Shown here: positions 1-5,685 of the stretch, piece after piece
Position numbering within the stretch: the stretch's first letter is position 1
Layout of the letters: every line of letters begins with the position of its first letter
Assembly: GCA_028281075.1 (NCBI GenBank)
Contig: JANQKO010000652.1
Coordinates: forward strand, 1 to 7,572
DNA length: 7,572 nt
Source of the DNA: Alphaproteobacteria bacterium
GTDB taxonomy: Bacteria > Pseudomonadota > Alphaproteobacteria > GCA-2731375
Reading direction: 5' to 3'
Translations under genes and position numbers: made by a program
The notes under the pieces: model-generated
Databases searched by the model: none
What the model was told of the DNA's origin: nothing
The model's input: the letters and a program-made list of their open reading frames with translations, nothing else

Positions 1-41
1 TCAGAGCGTGTGAATGAATTACTCCCGACCCAAAAGAAGCC

Positions 42-67
42 GTCATGCTGGCGCAGGCCAGCATCCA
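42..67. repeat. Short hairpin repeat, left member of an inverted pair
   Basis: A perfect 8-bp inverted repeat, ATGCTGGC (45-52) and GCCAGCAT (57-64), encloses a 4-base loop. The outer flank reads GTCAT and the inner flank ATCCA. The same architecture, in the opposite orientation, occurs at 101-148 (TGGAT ... ATGAC), so the two form a facing pair about 34 bp apart. Noncoding palindromic repeats with GTCAT...ATCCA borders are common between genes in many proteobacteria; assignment to a named family is not possible from one window. No reading frame crossing it looks like a real protein. It lies downstream of the leftward dehydrogenase gene, a typical place for such elements. Confidence 0.6.
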
Positions 68-100
68 GCGGCATCGCAACCTGTTCAAAAACAACAAACA

Positions 101-148
101 TGGATCCTGGCCCCCGGCCTGCGCCAGGGCAGGCTCCGCCAGGATGAC
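101..148. repeat. Larger hairpin repeat, right member of an inverted pair
   Basis: This is a nested perfect inverted repeat. The outer arms are ATCCTGGC (104-111) and GCCAGGAT (138-145). The inner arms are GCCTGC (117-122) and GCAGGC (129-134) around a 6-base loop. Borders TGGAT and ATGAC mirror those of the element at 42-67, giving a head-to-head pair. The structure would form a long, stable stem in RNA or single-stranded DNA. It could incidentally slow or end transcription from the leftward dehydrogenase operon, but it has no adjacent T-run and lies about 120 bp past the stop codon. It looks like a REP/BIME-like intergenic element; the family is not identified. Confidence 0.6.
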
Positions 149-267
149 AACCTGGGTGGCTTCGGTGCGGTTCTTTCACAGGCTCTCAGGCTGGGGGTGT
201 TGGGTCTTTGGAACGGCCTCACGCTGAGGAGGTCGCGCAGCCGCCGTCTCGAAGCGCGGATCGCGTC

Positions 268-1308
268 CTAATCCGGCACCAGCATCACCTTGCACTGCGT
301 CGTCGGCGTCTTCAGCGCCTCGAACGCCTGGGGGAAGCCGTCGAAGCCGACGGTGTCGGTGATCATCGCGGACGGGTCGATGCGGCCCTGGTCCAGCATG
401 TCGATGGCAAACGCGAAGTCCTGCTTCAGGTACATGAAGACATAGTTGACCTGCAGCTCCTTGGTGACGGCCTTCACCGGCAGGATGCGGTCGGGCTGCA
501 TGCAGACGCCGGCGACGACGACACGGCCGCCGGCCGGCGCCGCGTCCATGGCGAGCTGCTGGCTGCCGGGCACGCCGACGGCGTCGAACACGACGTCGGG
601 CCGGGCGCCAGCGATCCGCTTGAAGCGGCCGACCGCGTTCTCGCTCGCCGCGTCGATGCCGTCGGTGGCGCCGAACTTGGCGGCGCGGGCGACGCGGTCG
701 GCGACGAGGTCGCTGACGACCACATGCCGGGCGCCGAAGAAGCGGCACCAGAGCGCGATGGCAAGGCCGATCGGGCCGGCGCCGATCACCAGCACCGTCT
801 CGCCCGGCCGCAGGGCGGCCTTGCCGGCGGCGTGCAGGCCGACGGCGAGCGGCTCGACCATGGCGCCGGCGCGGTCGTCGACGCCGTCGGGCAGGCGCAG
901 GGCCTCGAAGGCGCCGACGCGGACATATTCGGCATAGGCGCCGGCGAGCTTGCCGAGGCCCATATAGGTCGAGCCGGCGCACCAGCGGCCGTTGCCGGCG
1001 AGGCATTGCGCGCAGGCGCCGCAGGCGATGTAGGGCAGCGCGCAGGCCCGCGTGCCGGGACGCCAGTCTGCCGTGGCGTCGCGGCCGGCCTCGACCACCT
1101 CGCCGGCGAACTCATGGCCCATCACGGCGCCTGGCGGCAGCGGCGCCATGCCGCCGCCATGGTCGCAGACATCCGTCATGTGCAGGTCCGAGCCGCAGAT
1201 GCCGCAGGCCGTCACCTTCAGGATCAGATCCGACGGCCCGGGCTCGGGCACGGCCACGTCCTCGATGGCGAGCGGTTCACCGACGGCCTTGAACACCGCC
1301 GCCTTCAT
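268..1308 (-). CDS. Zinc-dependent medium-chain alcohol dehydrogenase family protein
   Basis: A 346-residue NAD(P)-dependent oxidoreductase of the zinc-containing medium-chain (MDR) family, predicted to be cytosolic and to oxidise an alcohol or polyol, or run the reverse reaction. The N-terminal GroES-like domain carries the catalytic-zinc motif CGICGSD (C38) and GHEFAGE (H65, E66). E152 in VEPLAVG is the usual additional acidic residue. The structural-zinc loop has four cysteines, C96, C99, C102 and C110, with the classical spacing. The Rossmann domain begins with GAGPIG (176-181), and D200 at the end of the second strand suggests preference for NAD. Length is normal for sorbitol/threonine-dehydrogenase-like members; the substrate cannot be read from sequence. 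Its ATG lies one base after the sulfurtransferase stop, with GGAG about 10 bases upstream, so the two are probably translationally coupled. No clear Rho-independent terminator follows. Confidence 0.93.
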   Translation of the reverse strand: MKAAVFKAVGEPLAIEDVAVPEPGPSDLILKVTACGICGSDLHMTDVCDHGGGMAPLPPGAVMGHEFAGEVVEAGRDATADWRPGTRACALPYIACGACAQCLAGNGRWCAGSTYMGLGKLAGAYAEYVRVGAFEALRLPDGVDDRAGAMVEPLAVGLHAAGKAALRPGETVLVIGAGPIGLAIALWCRFFGARHVVVSDLVADRVARAAKFGATDGIDAASENAVGRFKRIAGARPDVVFDAVGVPGSQQLAMDAAPAGGRVVVAGVCMQPDRILPVKAVTKELQVNYVFMYLKQDFAFAIDMLDQGRIDPSAMITDTVGFDGFPQAFEALKTPTTQCKVMLVPD

Positions 1309-1309
1309 G

Positions 1310-2194
1310 TCAGCCGGTCTCCATCGGCAGGCTGTCGTCGCGGGCCCATTCGCTGAGCGAGGCGTCGTAGAGCGAGACCTTGTCGTAGCCCAACAGCGTC
1401 AGCACGAAGGTGTCGTTGCTGGCGGCGATGCCGCCGCCGCAATAGGCCACGACCTCCTGGTCGCGGCTGACGCCGGCGGCGTCGAACAGCGCCTGCAATT
1501 CGGCCGGCGGGCGGTAGGCGTTGGTCTCGGGATCGGTCAGCGCGCGGCCGGGCACGTTGACGCTGCCGGCGATGCGGCCGGGACGGCCGTAGTGGCGGCC
1601 GCCGCTGCCGTCATGCTGGTCGGCGGCAAGCGCGTTCAGCACGCAGGCGCCGCCGTCGCCGACCGCGGCCAGCACCTTGTCCTTGTCGGCGAACAGTTCG
1701 GGGCGTGGCCGGGGCGTGAAGGTGGCCGGCGGATAAGCCGGCGGCGCCGTCGAGACCGGGCGGCCCTCGGTCCGCCACTTCTCCCAGCCGCCGTTCAGCA
1801 CCGCGGCGTCGTCGAAGCCCATGGCGCGCAGCATCCACCAGACCCGCGTCGCCCACTGGATGCTGCCGGCGCTGTAAAGCACCACGCGCGTGCCGTCGCC
1901 GACGCCGAAGCGCGACATGGCGGTGGCGAACTGCTCGGCCGGCGGCATCATGAAGCGCAGTTTCGTGGATTCGTCCGACAGCTCGCCCTGCAGGTCGATG
2001 AAGCCGGCGCCGGGGATGTGGGCCTTCTCCCAGTCGGCCCGGCCGCTCTCGATGCGGTAGACCGCCTTGGGATCGGGCAGCAGGTAGGTCGTGCAGTCGA
2101 AGATGCGCAGATCGGGGTCGGCGAGATGCGTTTCCAGCCAGTCGGTCTCGACCAGGTATTGCGGCTGCTGGAAGCCGGTATCGGCGTCGGTCAT
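1310..2194 (-). CDS. sseA: Tandem-rhodanese sulfurtransferase (3-mercaptopyruvate/thiosulfate type)
   Basis: A 294-residue sulfurtransferase with two rhodanese domains. The family moves a sulfane sulfur from 3-mercaptopyruvate or thiosulfate to a thiol or cyanide through a persulfide on one cysteine. The N-terminal domain (about 10-150) has family motifs HIPGAGFIDL and LNGGWEKW but no catalytic cysteine, as usual. The C-terminal domain (about 165-290) has GRIAGSVNVP, the active-site loop CGGGIAA with C252, and the ending LYDASLSEWARDDSLP, matching the LYDGSWSEW...LP signature of the family. The loop differs from CGSGVTA of E. coli SseA and CRKGVTA of thiosulfate sulfurtransferases, so the donor is uncertain. 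The frame is open to 2245, but the ATG at 2194 is chosen because GAGGAGG lies 10 bases upstream and the family N-terminus begins just after it. First gene of a leftward operon with the dehydrogenase. Confidence 0.92.
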   Translation of the reverse strand: MTDADTGFQQPQYLVETDWLETHLADPDLRIFDCTTYLLPDPKAVYRIESGRADWEKAHIPGAGFIDLQGELSDESTKLRFMMPPAEQFATAMSRFGVGDGTRVVLYSAGSIQWATRVWWMLRAMGFDDAAVLNGGWEKWRTEGRPVSTAPPAYPPATFTPRPRPELFADKDKVLAAVGDGGACVLNALAADQHDGSGGRHYGRPGRIAGSVNVPGRALTDPETNAYRPPAELQALFDAAGVSRDQEVVAYCGGGIAASNDTFVLTLLGYDKVSLYDASLSEWARDDSLPMETG

Positions 2195-2266
2195 GCGGGT
2201 CTGTCCTCCTCGCGGCGGAAATTGGCTACCGCCCCCAGTGTACATGCTCTAGCGTGCGTGCCTTCC
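2195..2266. promoter_or_regulatory. Divergent promoter region between sulfurtransferase and MFS operons
   Basis: These 72 bp separate two divergently transcribed operons and must hold at least part of both promoters. On the minus strand a possible -10 box TACACT lies at 2237-2242, but no good -35 box sits at a standard distance. On the plus strand no convincing sigma70 pair or Shine-Dalgarno sequence precedes the MFS ATG at 2267. A short palindrome TGTACA (2239-2244) lies near the middle and could be part of an operator. Individual elements are weak; only the placement is well supported. Confidence 0.35.
2205..2211 (-). promoter_or_regulatory. Shine-Dalgarno site of the sulfurtransferase gene
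   Basis: The minus strand reads GAGGAGG here, 10 bases before the ATG at 2194. It is one of the strongest ribosome binding sites in the window. It argues against the longer 311-residue reading that would begin at 2245, whose extra 17 residues are not family-like. Confidence 0.75.
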
Positions 2267-3520
2267 ATGACAAGCATGACTTGCCAGAGCCTCGAGCCGT
2301 CGCGACCCGGCCGCACCGCCCTGCTGCTGCTGGCGGTGTGCTTCGTGCTGAACATGGCGGTGCGCGGGGTGCAGGAGGTGTTCCCGGTGTTCCTGCTGCC
2401 GATCAGCGCCGCGTTCGGGGCCGGGCGGGCCGAGACCACGAGCGTGATCGCCTTGTCCTTTCTGGTGCTGGGGCTGTCGGGGCCGGTTATCGGCTGGCTG
2501 TTCGACCGCTGGGGACCGTTTCGGCTGTTCCTGCTCGGCCTCTTGCTGACGGCCGTGGCGGCGGTGCTGGCCTCGCGGGCGACGGCGCTGTGGCAGCTCC
2601 ATGTGACGCTCGGCGCCATGATCGGTTTCGGCGTCGGCTGCGTCGGCTTCGTGCCGATCGCGGCGCTGTTGAGCAAATGGTTCCGGGCGCGGCTGTCGTC
2701 GGCGATGGCGACGGCGCATTCGGCGAACGGCATCGGCCTGTTGTGGATGTCGCCGCTGGCGCAGTACCTGATCGACTGGCAGGGCTGGCGCGCGGCCTAT
2801 CTGACGCTCGGCCTGGCCCTGCTTGCGCTGCTGCCGGTGCTGTTCCTGTTGAACTGGGCCTGGGTGCGGCGCGGGCATCCGGACTATCGGACGACGCCGA
2901 CCGTCGATTCGGACGCGCCGCCGGTCGCGGATGCGGCGGGTTTTCGCGACGCCCTGCGTCATCCGGCCTTCTGGGGCATCGGCTGGGCCTTCCTGTTCAC
3001 CAGCATCGGCATGTACATGATCAGCGTGCAGACGCCGGCCTATCTGGTGCATGTCGGCTACAGCCGGCAGGACGCGGCCGAGGCGTTCGGGCTGGTCGGG
3101 CTGCTGCTGCCGGCGGGGCTGATCGGCTTCGGCTGGCTCGCCGACCGCGTGGGCCGCGGCCGCACCATCCGGCTGACTTACCTGCTGTCGCTCGCCGGCC
3201 TTGCCTGCCTGATGCTGCTATCCGAGGGACCGTCGCTATGGCTGCTGGGCCTGTTCATCCTGCTCTTCGGCGGCACCTTCGGGGCGCGCGGGCCGATCGT
3301 CTCGACCATCGCCGCGGTGAACTTCCGCGGGCCCGACTTCGGCCGCATCTTCGGCACCATCACCATGGGCATGGGCTTCGGTGTCGCCATCGGCGCCTGG
3401 GCCAGTGGATTTCTCTATGATCTGACCGGGGATTACCGGATCATCATCGCCGCCGCCATGGCGGCGCTCGTGCTGGCGGCGTCGGTCTTCGTGTTCGTAC
3501 GCCCCATGGCCCGGGCTTAG
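2267..3520 (+). CDS. Major facilitator superfamily transporter (OFA/monocarboxylate-like)
   Basis: A 417-residue inner-membrane secondary transporter of the major facilitator superfamily. About twelve hydrophobic segments are visible, six on each side of a hydrophilic loop at roughly 199-232. The superfamily loop signature between helices 2 and 3 is present as GWLFDRWGPFR (76-86), and its second-half counterpart as GWLADRVGRGR (289-299). Overall pattern, including the GxxEVFPVFLLPI first helix and the KWFRARLSSAMATA segment after helix 4, resembles the oxalate/formate antiporter and monocarboxylate porter branch. Substrate is therefore guessed to be a small organic anion, but this is weak. 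Start is uncertain: ATG at 2267, ATG at 2276 and GTG at 2258 are all in frame and none has a good Shine-Dalgarno site. It heads an operon with the carboxypeptidase 24 bp downstream. Confidence 0.92.
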   Translation: MTSMTCQSLEPSRPGRTALLLLAVCFVLNMAVRGVQEVFPVFLLPISAAFGAGRAETTSVIALSFLVLGLSGPVIGWLFDRWGPFRLFLLGLLLTAVAAVLASRATALWQLHVTLGAMIGFGVGCVGFVPIAALLSKWFRARLSSAMATAHSANGIGLLWMSPLAQYLIDWQGWRAAYLTLGLALLALLPVLFLLNWAWVRRGHPDYRTTPTVDSDAPPVADAAGFRDALRHPAFWGIGWAFLFTSIGMYMISVQTPAYLVHVGYSRQDAAEAFGLVGLLLPAGLIGFGWLADRVGRGRTIRLTYLLSLAGLACLMLLSEGPSLWLLGLFILLFGGTFGARGPIVSTIAAVNFRGPDFGRIFGTITMGMGFGVAIGAWASGFLYDLTGDYRIIIAAAMAALVLAASVFVFVRPMARA

Positions 3521-3544
3521 GCGTGACGAAAAGACGAGGGGCGC

Positions 3545-4672
3545 ATGCAAATCACGAGTAACTTCGACGGCGGCAATATCGAGGTGGTGAGCGCGGCGAA
3601 GCGCACGAACCTGCAGGTGCAGATCCGCAACGACAACGATTCCGAGTTCCTCCAGTGGTTCTACTTCCGCCTGTCGGGCGCCCGCGAGCAGGCTTGCACG
3701 ATCCACATCGTCAATGCCGGCAAGGCCTCCTATCCGAAGGGCTTTCAGGACTATAAGGCCGTCGCTTCCTACAACCGGGCCGACTGGTTCCGGGTGCCGA
3801 CGACGTTCGACGGCAAGCGCCTGACGATCAAGCACAAGCCCGCGCGCGACGCCGTCTACTACGCCTACTTCGCGCCCTACACGATGGAGCGGCACGCCGA
3901 CCTGATCGCCCATTGCCTGATGTCGCCGGATGTGAAGGGCGAGGTGCTGGGCCAAACGCTCGACGGCCAGGACCTGGATCTCTTGCGCATCGGCGAGGCG
4001 AAGCGCGGCCGGCGGGTCTGCTGGATCATCGGCCGGCAGCATCCGGGCGAGACCATGGCCGAGTGGTGGATGGAAGGCCTGCTGGAGCGGCTGACCGATC
4101 CCGACGACGCGGTGGCGCGGCAATTGCTGAAGCGGGCCGTGTTCTACGTCGTGCCGAACATGAATCCCGACGGCAGCCGGCGCGGCCATCTGCGCACCAA
4201 CGCGGCGGGCGTCAACCTGAACCGGGAATGGCACGAGCCCAGCATGGCGACCAGCCCGGAAGTGTTCCTGGTGCGCAATCGCATGCATGAGACGGGCGTC
4301 GACTTCTGCCTCGACGTGCACGGCGACGAGGGCCTGCCCTACAACTTCATCGCCGGCTTCGAGGGCATTCCCTCGATCACCGACGCGCAGCGGGTGCTGC
4401 TCGAGGATTACAAGGCGACGCTCGCCCGCGTGAATCCCGACTTCCAGACCAGGCACGGCTATGGCAAGGCGCCGGCGGGCCGCGCGAACCTGGCCATGTG
4501 CACCAACTACGTGGCCGAGACCTTCGGCTGCCTGGCGATGACGCTGGAGATGCCGTTCAAGGACGCGACCGACACGGCGATCCCGGAGACCGGCTGGTCG
4601 CCGGCCCGCTGCCGCGGCCTCGCCTGGTCCTGCGTCGATACGCTCTATGCCCTGCTGGACCGGCTGCGTTGA
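3545..4672 (+). CDS. M14-family zinc carboxypeptidase, cytosolic carboxypeptidase (CCP)-like
   Basis: A 375-residue metallopeptidase of family M14, in the subfamily related to eukaryotic cytosolic carboxypeptidases (AGTPBP1/Nna1-type, which remove glutamate from tubulin tails). The N-terminal beta-sandwich domain characteristic of this subfamily spans about 1-120, with the hallmark QWFYFRL (37-43). In the catalytic domain, zinc ligands are H166 and E169 in QHPGE and H259 in DVHGDEG. N226 and R227 in VNLNREW match the substrate-carboxylate-binding pair, and E335 in TLEMPFKD is the catalytic glutamate. All key residues are intact, so it should be active. No signal peptide is seen, consistent with a cytoplasmic enzyme. 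GAGGGG just upstream supports the ATG at 3545. Substrates of bacterial members are poorly known. Cotranscription with an MFS transporter and a YffB-like thiol protein is likely from the short gaps. Confidence 0.93.
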   Translation: MQITSNFDGGNIEVVSAAKRTNLQVQIRNDNDSEFLQWFYFRLSGAREQACTIHIVNAGKASYPKGFQDYKAVASYNRADWFRVPTTFDGKRLTIKHKPARDAVYYAYFAPYTMERHADLIAHCLMSPDVKGEVLGQTLDGQDLDLLRIGEAKRGRRVCWIIGRQHPGETMAEWWMEGLLERLTDPDDAVARQLLKRAVFYVVPNMNPDGSRRGHLRTNAAGVNLNREWHEPSMATSPEVFLVRNRMHETGVDFCLDVHGDEGLPYNFIAGFEGIPSITDAQRVLLEDYKATLARVNPDFQTRHGYGKAPAGRANLAMCTNYVAETFGCLAMTLEMPFKDATDTAIPETGWSPARCRGLAWSCVDTLYALLDRLR

Positions 4673-4685
4673 GGGAAACCCGATC

Positions 4686-5033
4686 ATGATCACCGTCTAC
4701 GGCATTCCCAACTGCGATACCTGCCGCAAGGCCCGGCGCTGGCTCGACGACCGCGGCGCCGACTACCGGTTCCACGATTTCCGCAAAGACGGCCTGGAGC
4801 GGGCGACCGTGGCGGCCTGGCTGGCCGAGCTCGGCGCCGATGTGCTGGTCAACCGGCGCGGCACCACCTGGCGGCAGTTGCCGGAACAGGACCGCGCCAG
4901 GTTGGAGACGGACGCCGCCGACCTGCTGGTGGCCCACCCGACCCTGATCAAGCGCCCGGTCATCGACCTCGGCGGCCGTCGCCAGGTCGGCTTCGCCGCC
5001 GCGCAGATGGCGGTGCTGGCGGCCAAGATCTAG
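4686..5033 (+). CDS. yffB: ArsC/Spx-family thioredoxin-fold protein, YffB-like
   Basis: A 115-residue small cytosolic protein of the ArsC/Spx superfamily. The N-terminus, YGIPNCDTCRKARRWL, carries a CxxC pair (C10, C13) at the redox site. The middle NRRGTTWRQL (56-65) and later LIKRPVI (87-93) match E. coli YffB closely and are the motifs that bind the oxyanion or partner thiol in arsenate-reductase-like proteins. E. coli YffB, as I recall it, has only the first of these cysteines (NCDTIKKA), so the CxxC here may allow an intramolecular disulfide. Real arsenate reduction is doubtful, since no ars genes are nearby. A role as a glutathione-dependent thiol reductase is the usual suggestion for YffB. 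The start is the ATG at 4686 with GAGGG about 10 bases upstream, overlapping the carboxypeptidase stop. It is the last gene of the MFS-carboxypeptidase operon. Confidence 0.88.
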   Translation: MITVYGIPNCDTCRKARRWLDDRGADYRFHDFRKDGLERATVAAWLAELGADVLVNRRGTTWRQLPEQDRARLETDAADLLVAHPTLIKRPVIDLGGRRQVGFAAAQMAVLAAKI

Positions 5034-5052
5034 ACCTCCATATCGGTTTCCT

Positions 5053-5095
5053 TTGCCATTATGGGCCAAAAGAGCTATTTTGGACATAATGGCTA
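5053..5095 (+). promoter_or_regulatory. Toxin-antitoxin promoter embedded in a nested palindromic operator
   Basis: A sigma70-like promoter is visible: -35 TTGCCA (5053-5058), a 17-base spacer and -10 TATTTT (5076-5081). Superimposed on it is a perfect inverted repeat GCCATTATG (5055-5063) / CATAATGGC (5085-5093), with a second inner inverted repeat CCAAAA (5066-5071) / TTTTGG (5078-5083) on almost the same centre. Phd/YefM-type antitoxins autorepress by binding palindromes over their own promoter, so this is the probable operator; binding would cover both promoter boxes. The stretch is about 40% G+C by hand count, far below the surrounding genes. Confidence 0.75.
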
Positions 5096-5117
5096 ATGCG
5101 AGACGGGAGGCCGATCC

Positions 5118-5378
5118 ATGCGCACGATGGCGGCGAGGGATGCCAAGAACCGATTCGGCGAATTGCTGGACACCGCGCAGCGGGAGCCCGTGACCATCGA
5201 AAAGCATGGTCGGCCCGTCGCCGTGCTCTTGTCGGCGCAGGACTATGACGACCTCAAGGCGGCGAAGCGCGAACGCCTGCGGGCGGCGTTGCAGGGGGGC
5301 ATCGATGATCTGGACGCGGGCCGAAGCGTCGACGGCGAAGCGTTTTTTGACCAACTGATCGGCAAGCGAGACGAATAG
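5118..5378 (+). CDS. Type II antitoxin, Phd/YefM family
   Basis: An 86-residue antitoxin. The N-terminal half (about 3-47) is a typical Phd/YefM DNA-binding and dimerisation domain: AARDAKNRFGELLD, then PVTIEKHGRPVAVLLSAQDYDDL. The C-terminal part (about 48-86) is charged and low in hydrophobics, except for FFDQLIGK near the end, as expected for the flexible toxin-neutralising tail. Known members bind and inactivate the partner toxin and repress the operon as a complex. The start is the ATG at 5118, preceded by GGGAGG (5105-5110) at a 7-base spacing; an in-frame ATG at 5127 is a less likely alternative. Its stop is one base before the toxin start, giving tight translational coupling. The promoter upstream is separate from the preceding operon. 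Confidence 0.92.
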   Translation: MRTMAARDAKNRFGELLDTAQREPVTIEKHGRPVAVLLSAQDYDDLKAAKRERLRAALQGGIDDLDAGRSVDGEAFFDQLIGKRDE

Positions 5379-5379
5379 G

Positions 5380-5670
5380 TTGGCGTGCTATCGGCTTGCC
5401 GCCAATGCCGCCGCCGATCTGAGGGGAATTCACGCCTACACGCGTGACCGATGGAGCGGCGAGCAAGCAGTCCGCTACACTGGCCAGCTCCGCCAGCGTA
5501 TGCGATGGCTTGCTGGCGCCTCGGATCGTGGCCGTCGCCGGGCGGAATTGGGGGATGGGCTGTTCAGCTATCAGGAAGGCAGTCACATCATCTATTTCCG
5601 TTGGGCCGTGGCGACGCTGGAGGTCGTGCGCGTGCTCCACCACAGAATGGACCCTCTCCGCCATCTGTAG
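5380..5670 (+). CDS. Type II toxin, RelE/ParE family
   Basis: A 96-residue small basic protein of the RelE/ParE fold. The N-terminus YRLAANAAADLRGIHAYTRDRWSGEQA corresponds to the two ParE helices, and the ending EVVRVLHHRMDPLRHL is a hallmark of ParE-like members. ParE toxins poison DNA gyrase, whereas RelE toxins cleave mRNA on the ribosome. The ParE-like C-terminus favours the former, but target assignment from sequence is unsafe. The only plausible start is TTG at 5380: the frame is closed by TGA at 5356-5358 and no ATG or GTG precedes the conserved N-terminus. There is no good Shine-Dalgarno site, so translation probably depends on ribosomes finishing the antitoxin, which would keep toxin yield below antitoxin yield. 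No frameshift or missing segment is visible, so the module looks intact. Confidence 0.9.
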   Translation: MACYRLAANAAADLRGIHAYTRDRWSGEQAVRYTGQLRQRMRWLAGASDRGRRRAELGDGLFSYQEGSHIIYFRWAVATLEVVRVLHHRMDPLRHL

Positions 5671-5685
5671 GGGCCGCCGCGTGCG

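Noticed and set aside
217..229. CCTCA/TGAGG hairpin as a terminator for the dehydrogenase operon
   Set aside because: The stem is only 5 bp with a 3-base loop and is not followed by a T-run on the minus strand.
14..271. Possible small rightward gene at the left edge
   Set aside because: It runs through the two hairpin repeats, and its translation is low-complexity and basic with no good ribosome site.
1052..2266. A rightward open frame continuous with the MFS gene, running antisense through the sulfurtransferase
   Set aside because: Before position 2267 the translation is alanine/arginine/glycine-rich and unlike any family, and it lies opposite a clear rhodanese gene. In very G+C-rich DNA stop codons are rare, so such extensions are expected.
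3236..4693. A long leftward open frame (485 codons) opposite the MFS and carboxypeptidase genes
   Set aside because: The translation is histidine/arginine/glutamine-rich without motifs, while the opposite strand encodes proteins with intact catalytic residues. It is an antisense artefact of codon bias.
4686..5033. True arsenate reductase (ArsC)
   Set aside because: The sequence matches the YffB branch (NRRGTTWRQL, IKRPV) and no arsenic-resistance genes are adjacent.
4557..5354. Leftward open frame across the YffB-like gene and the antitoxin
   Set aside because: It would span three well-supported genes and the toxin-antitoxin promoter; its composition is not protein-like.
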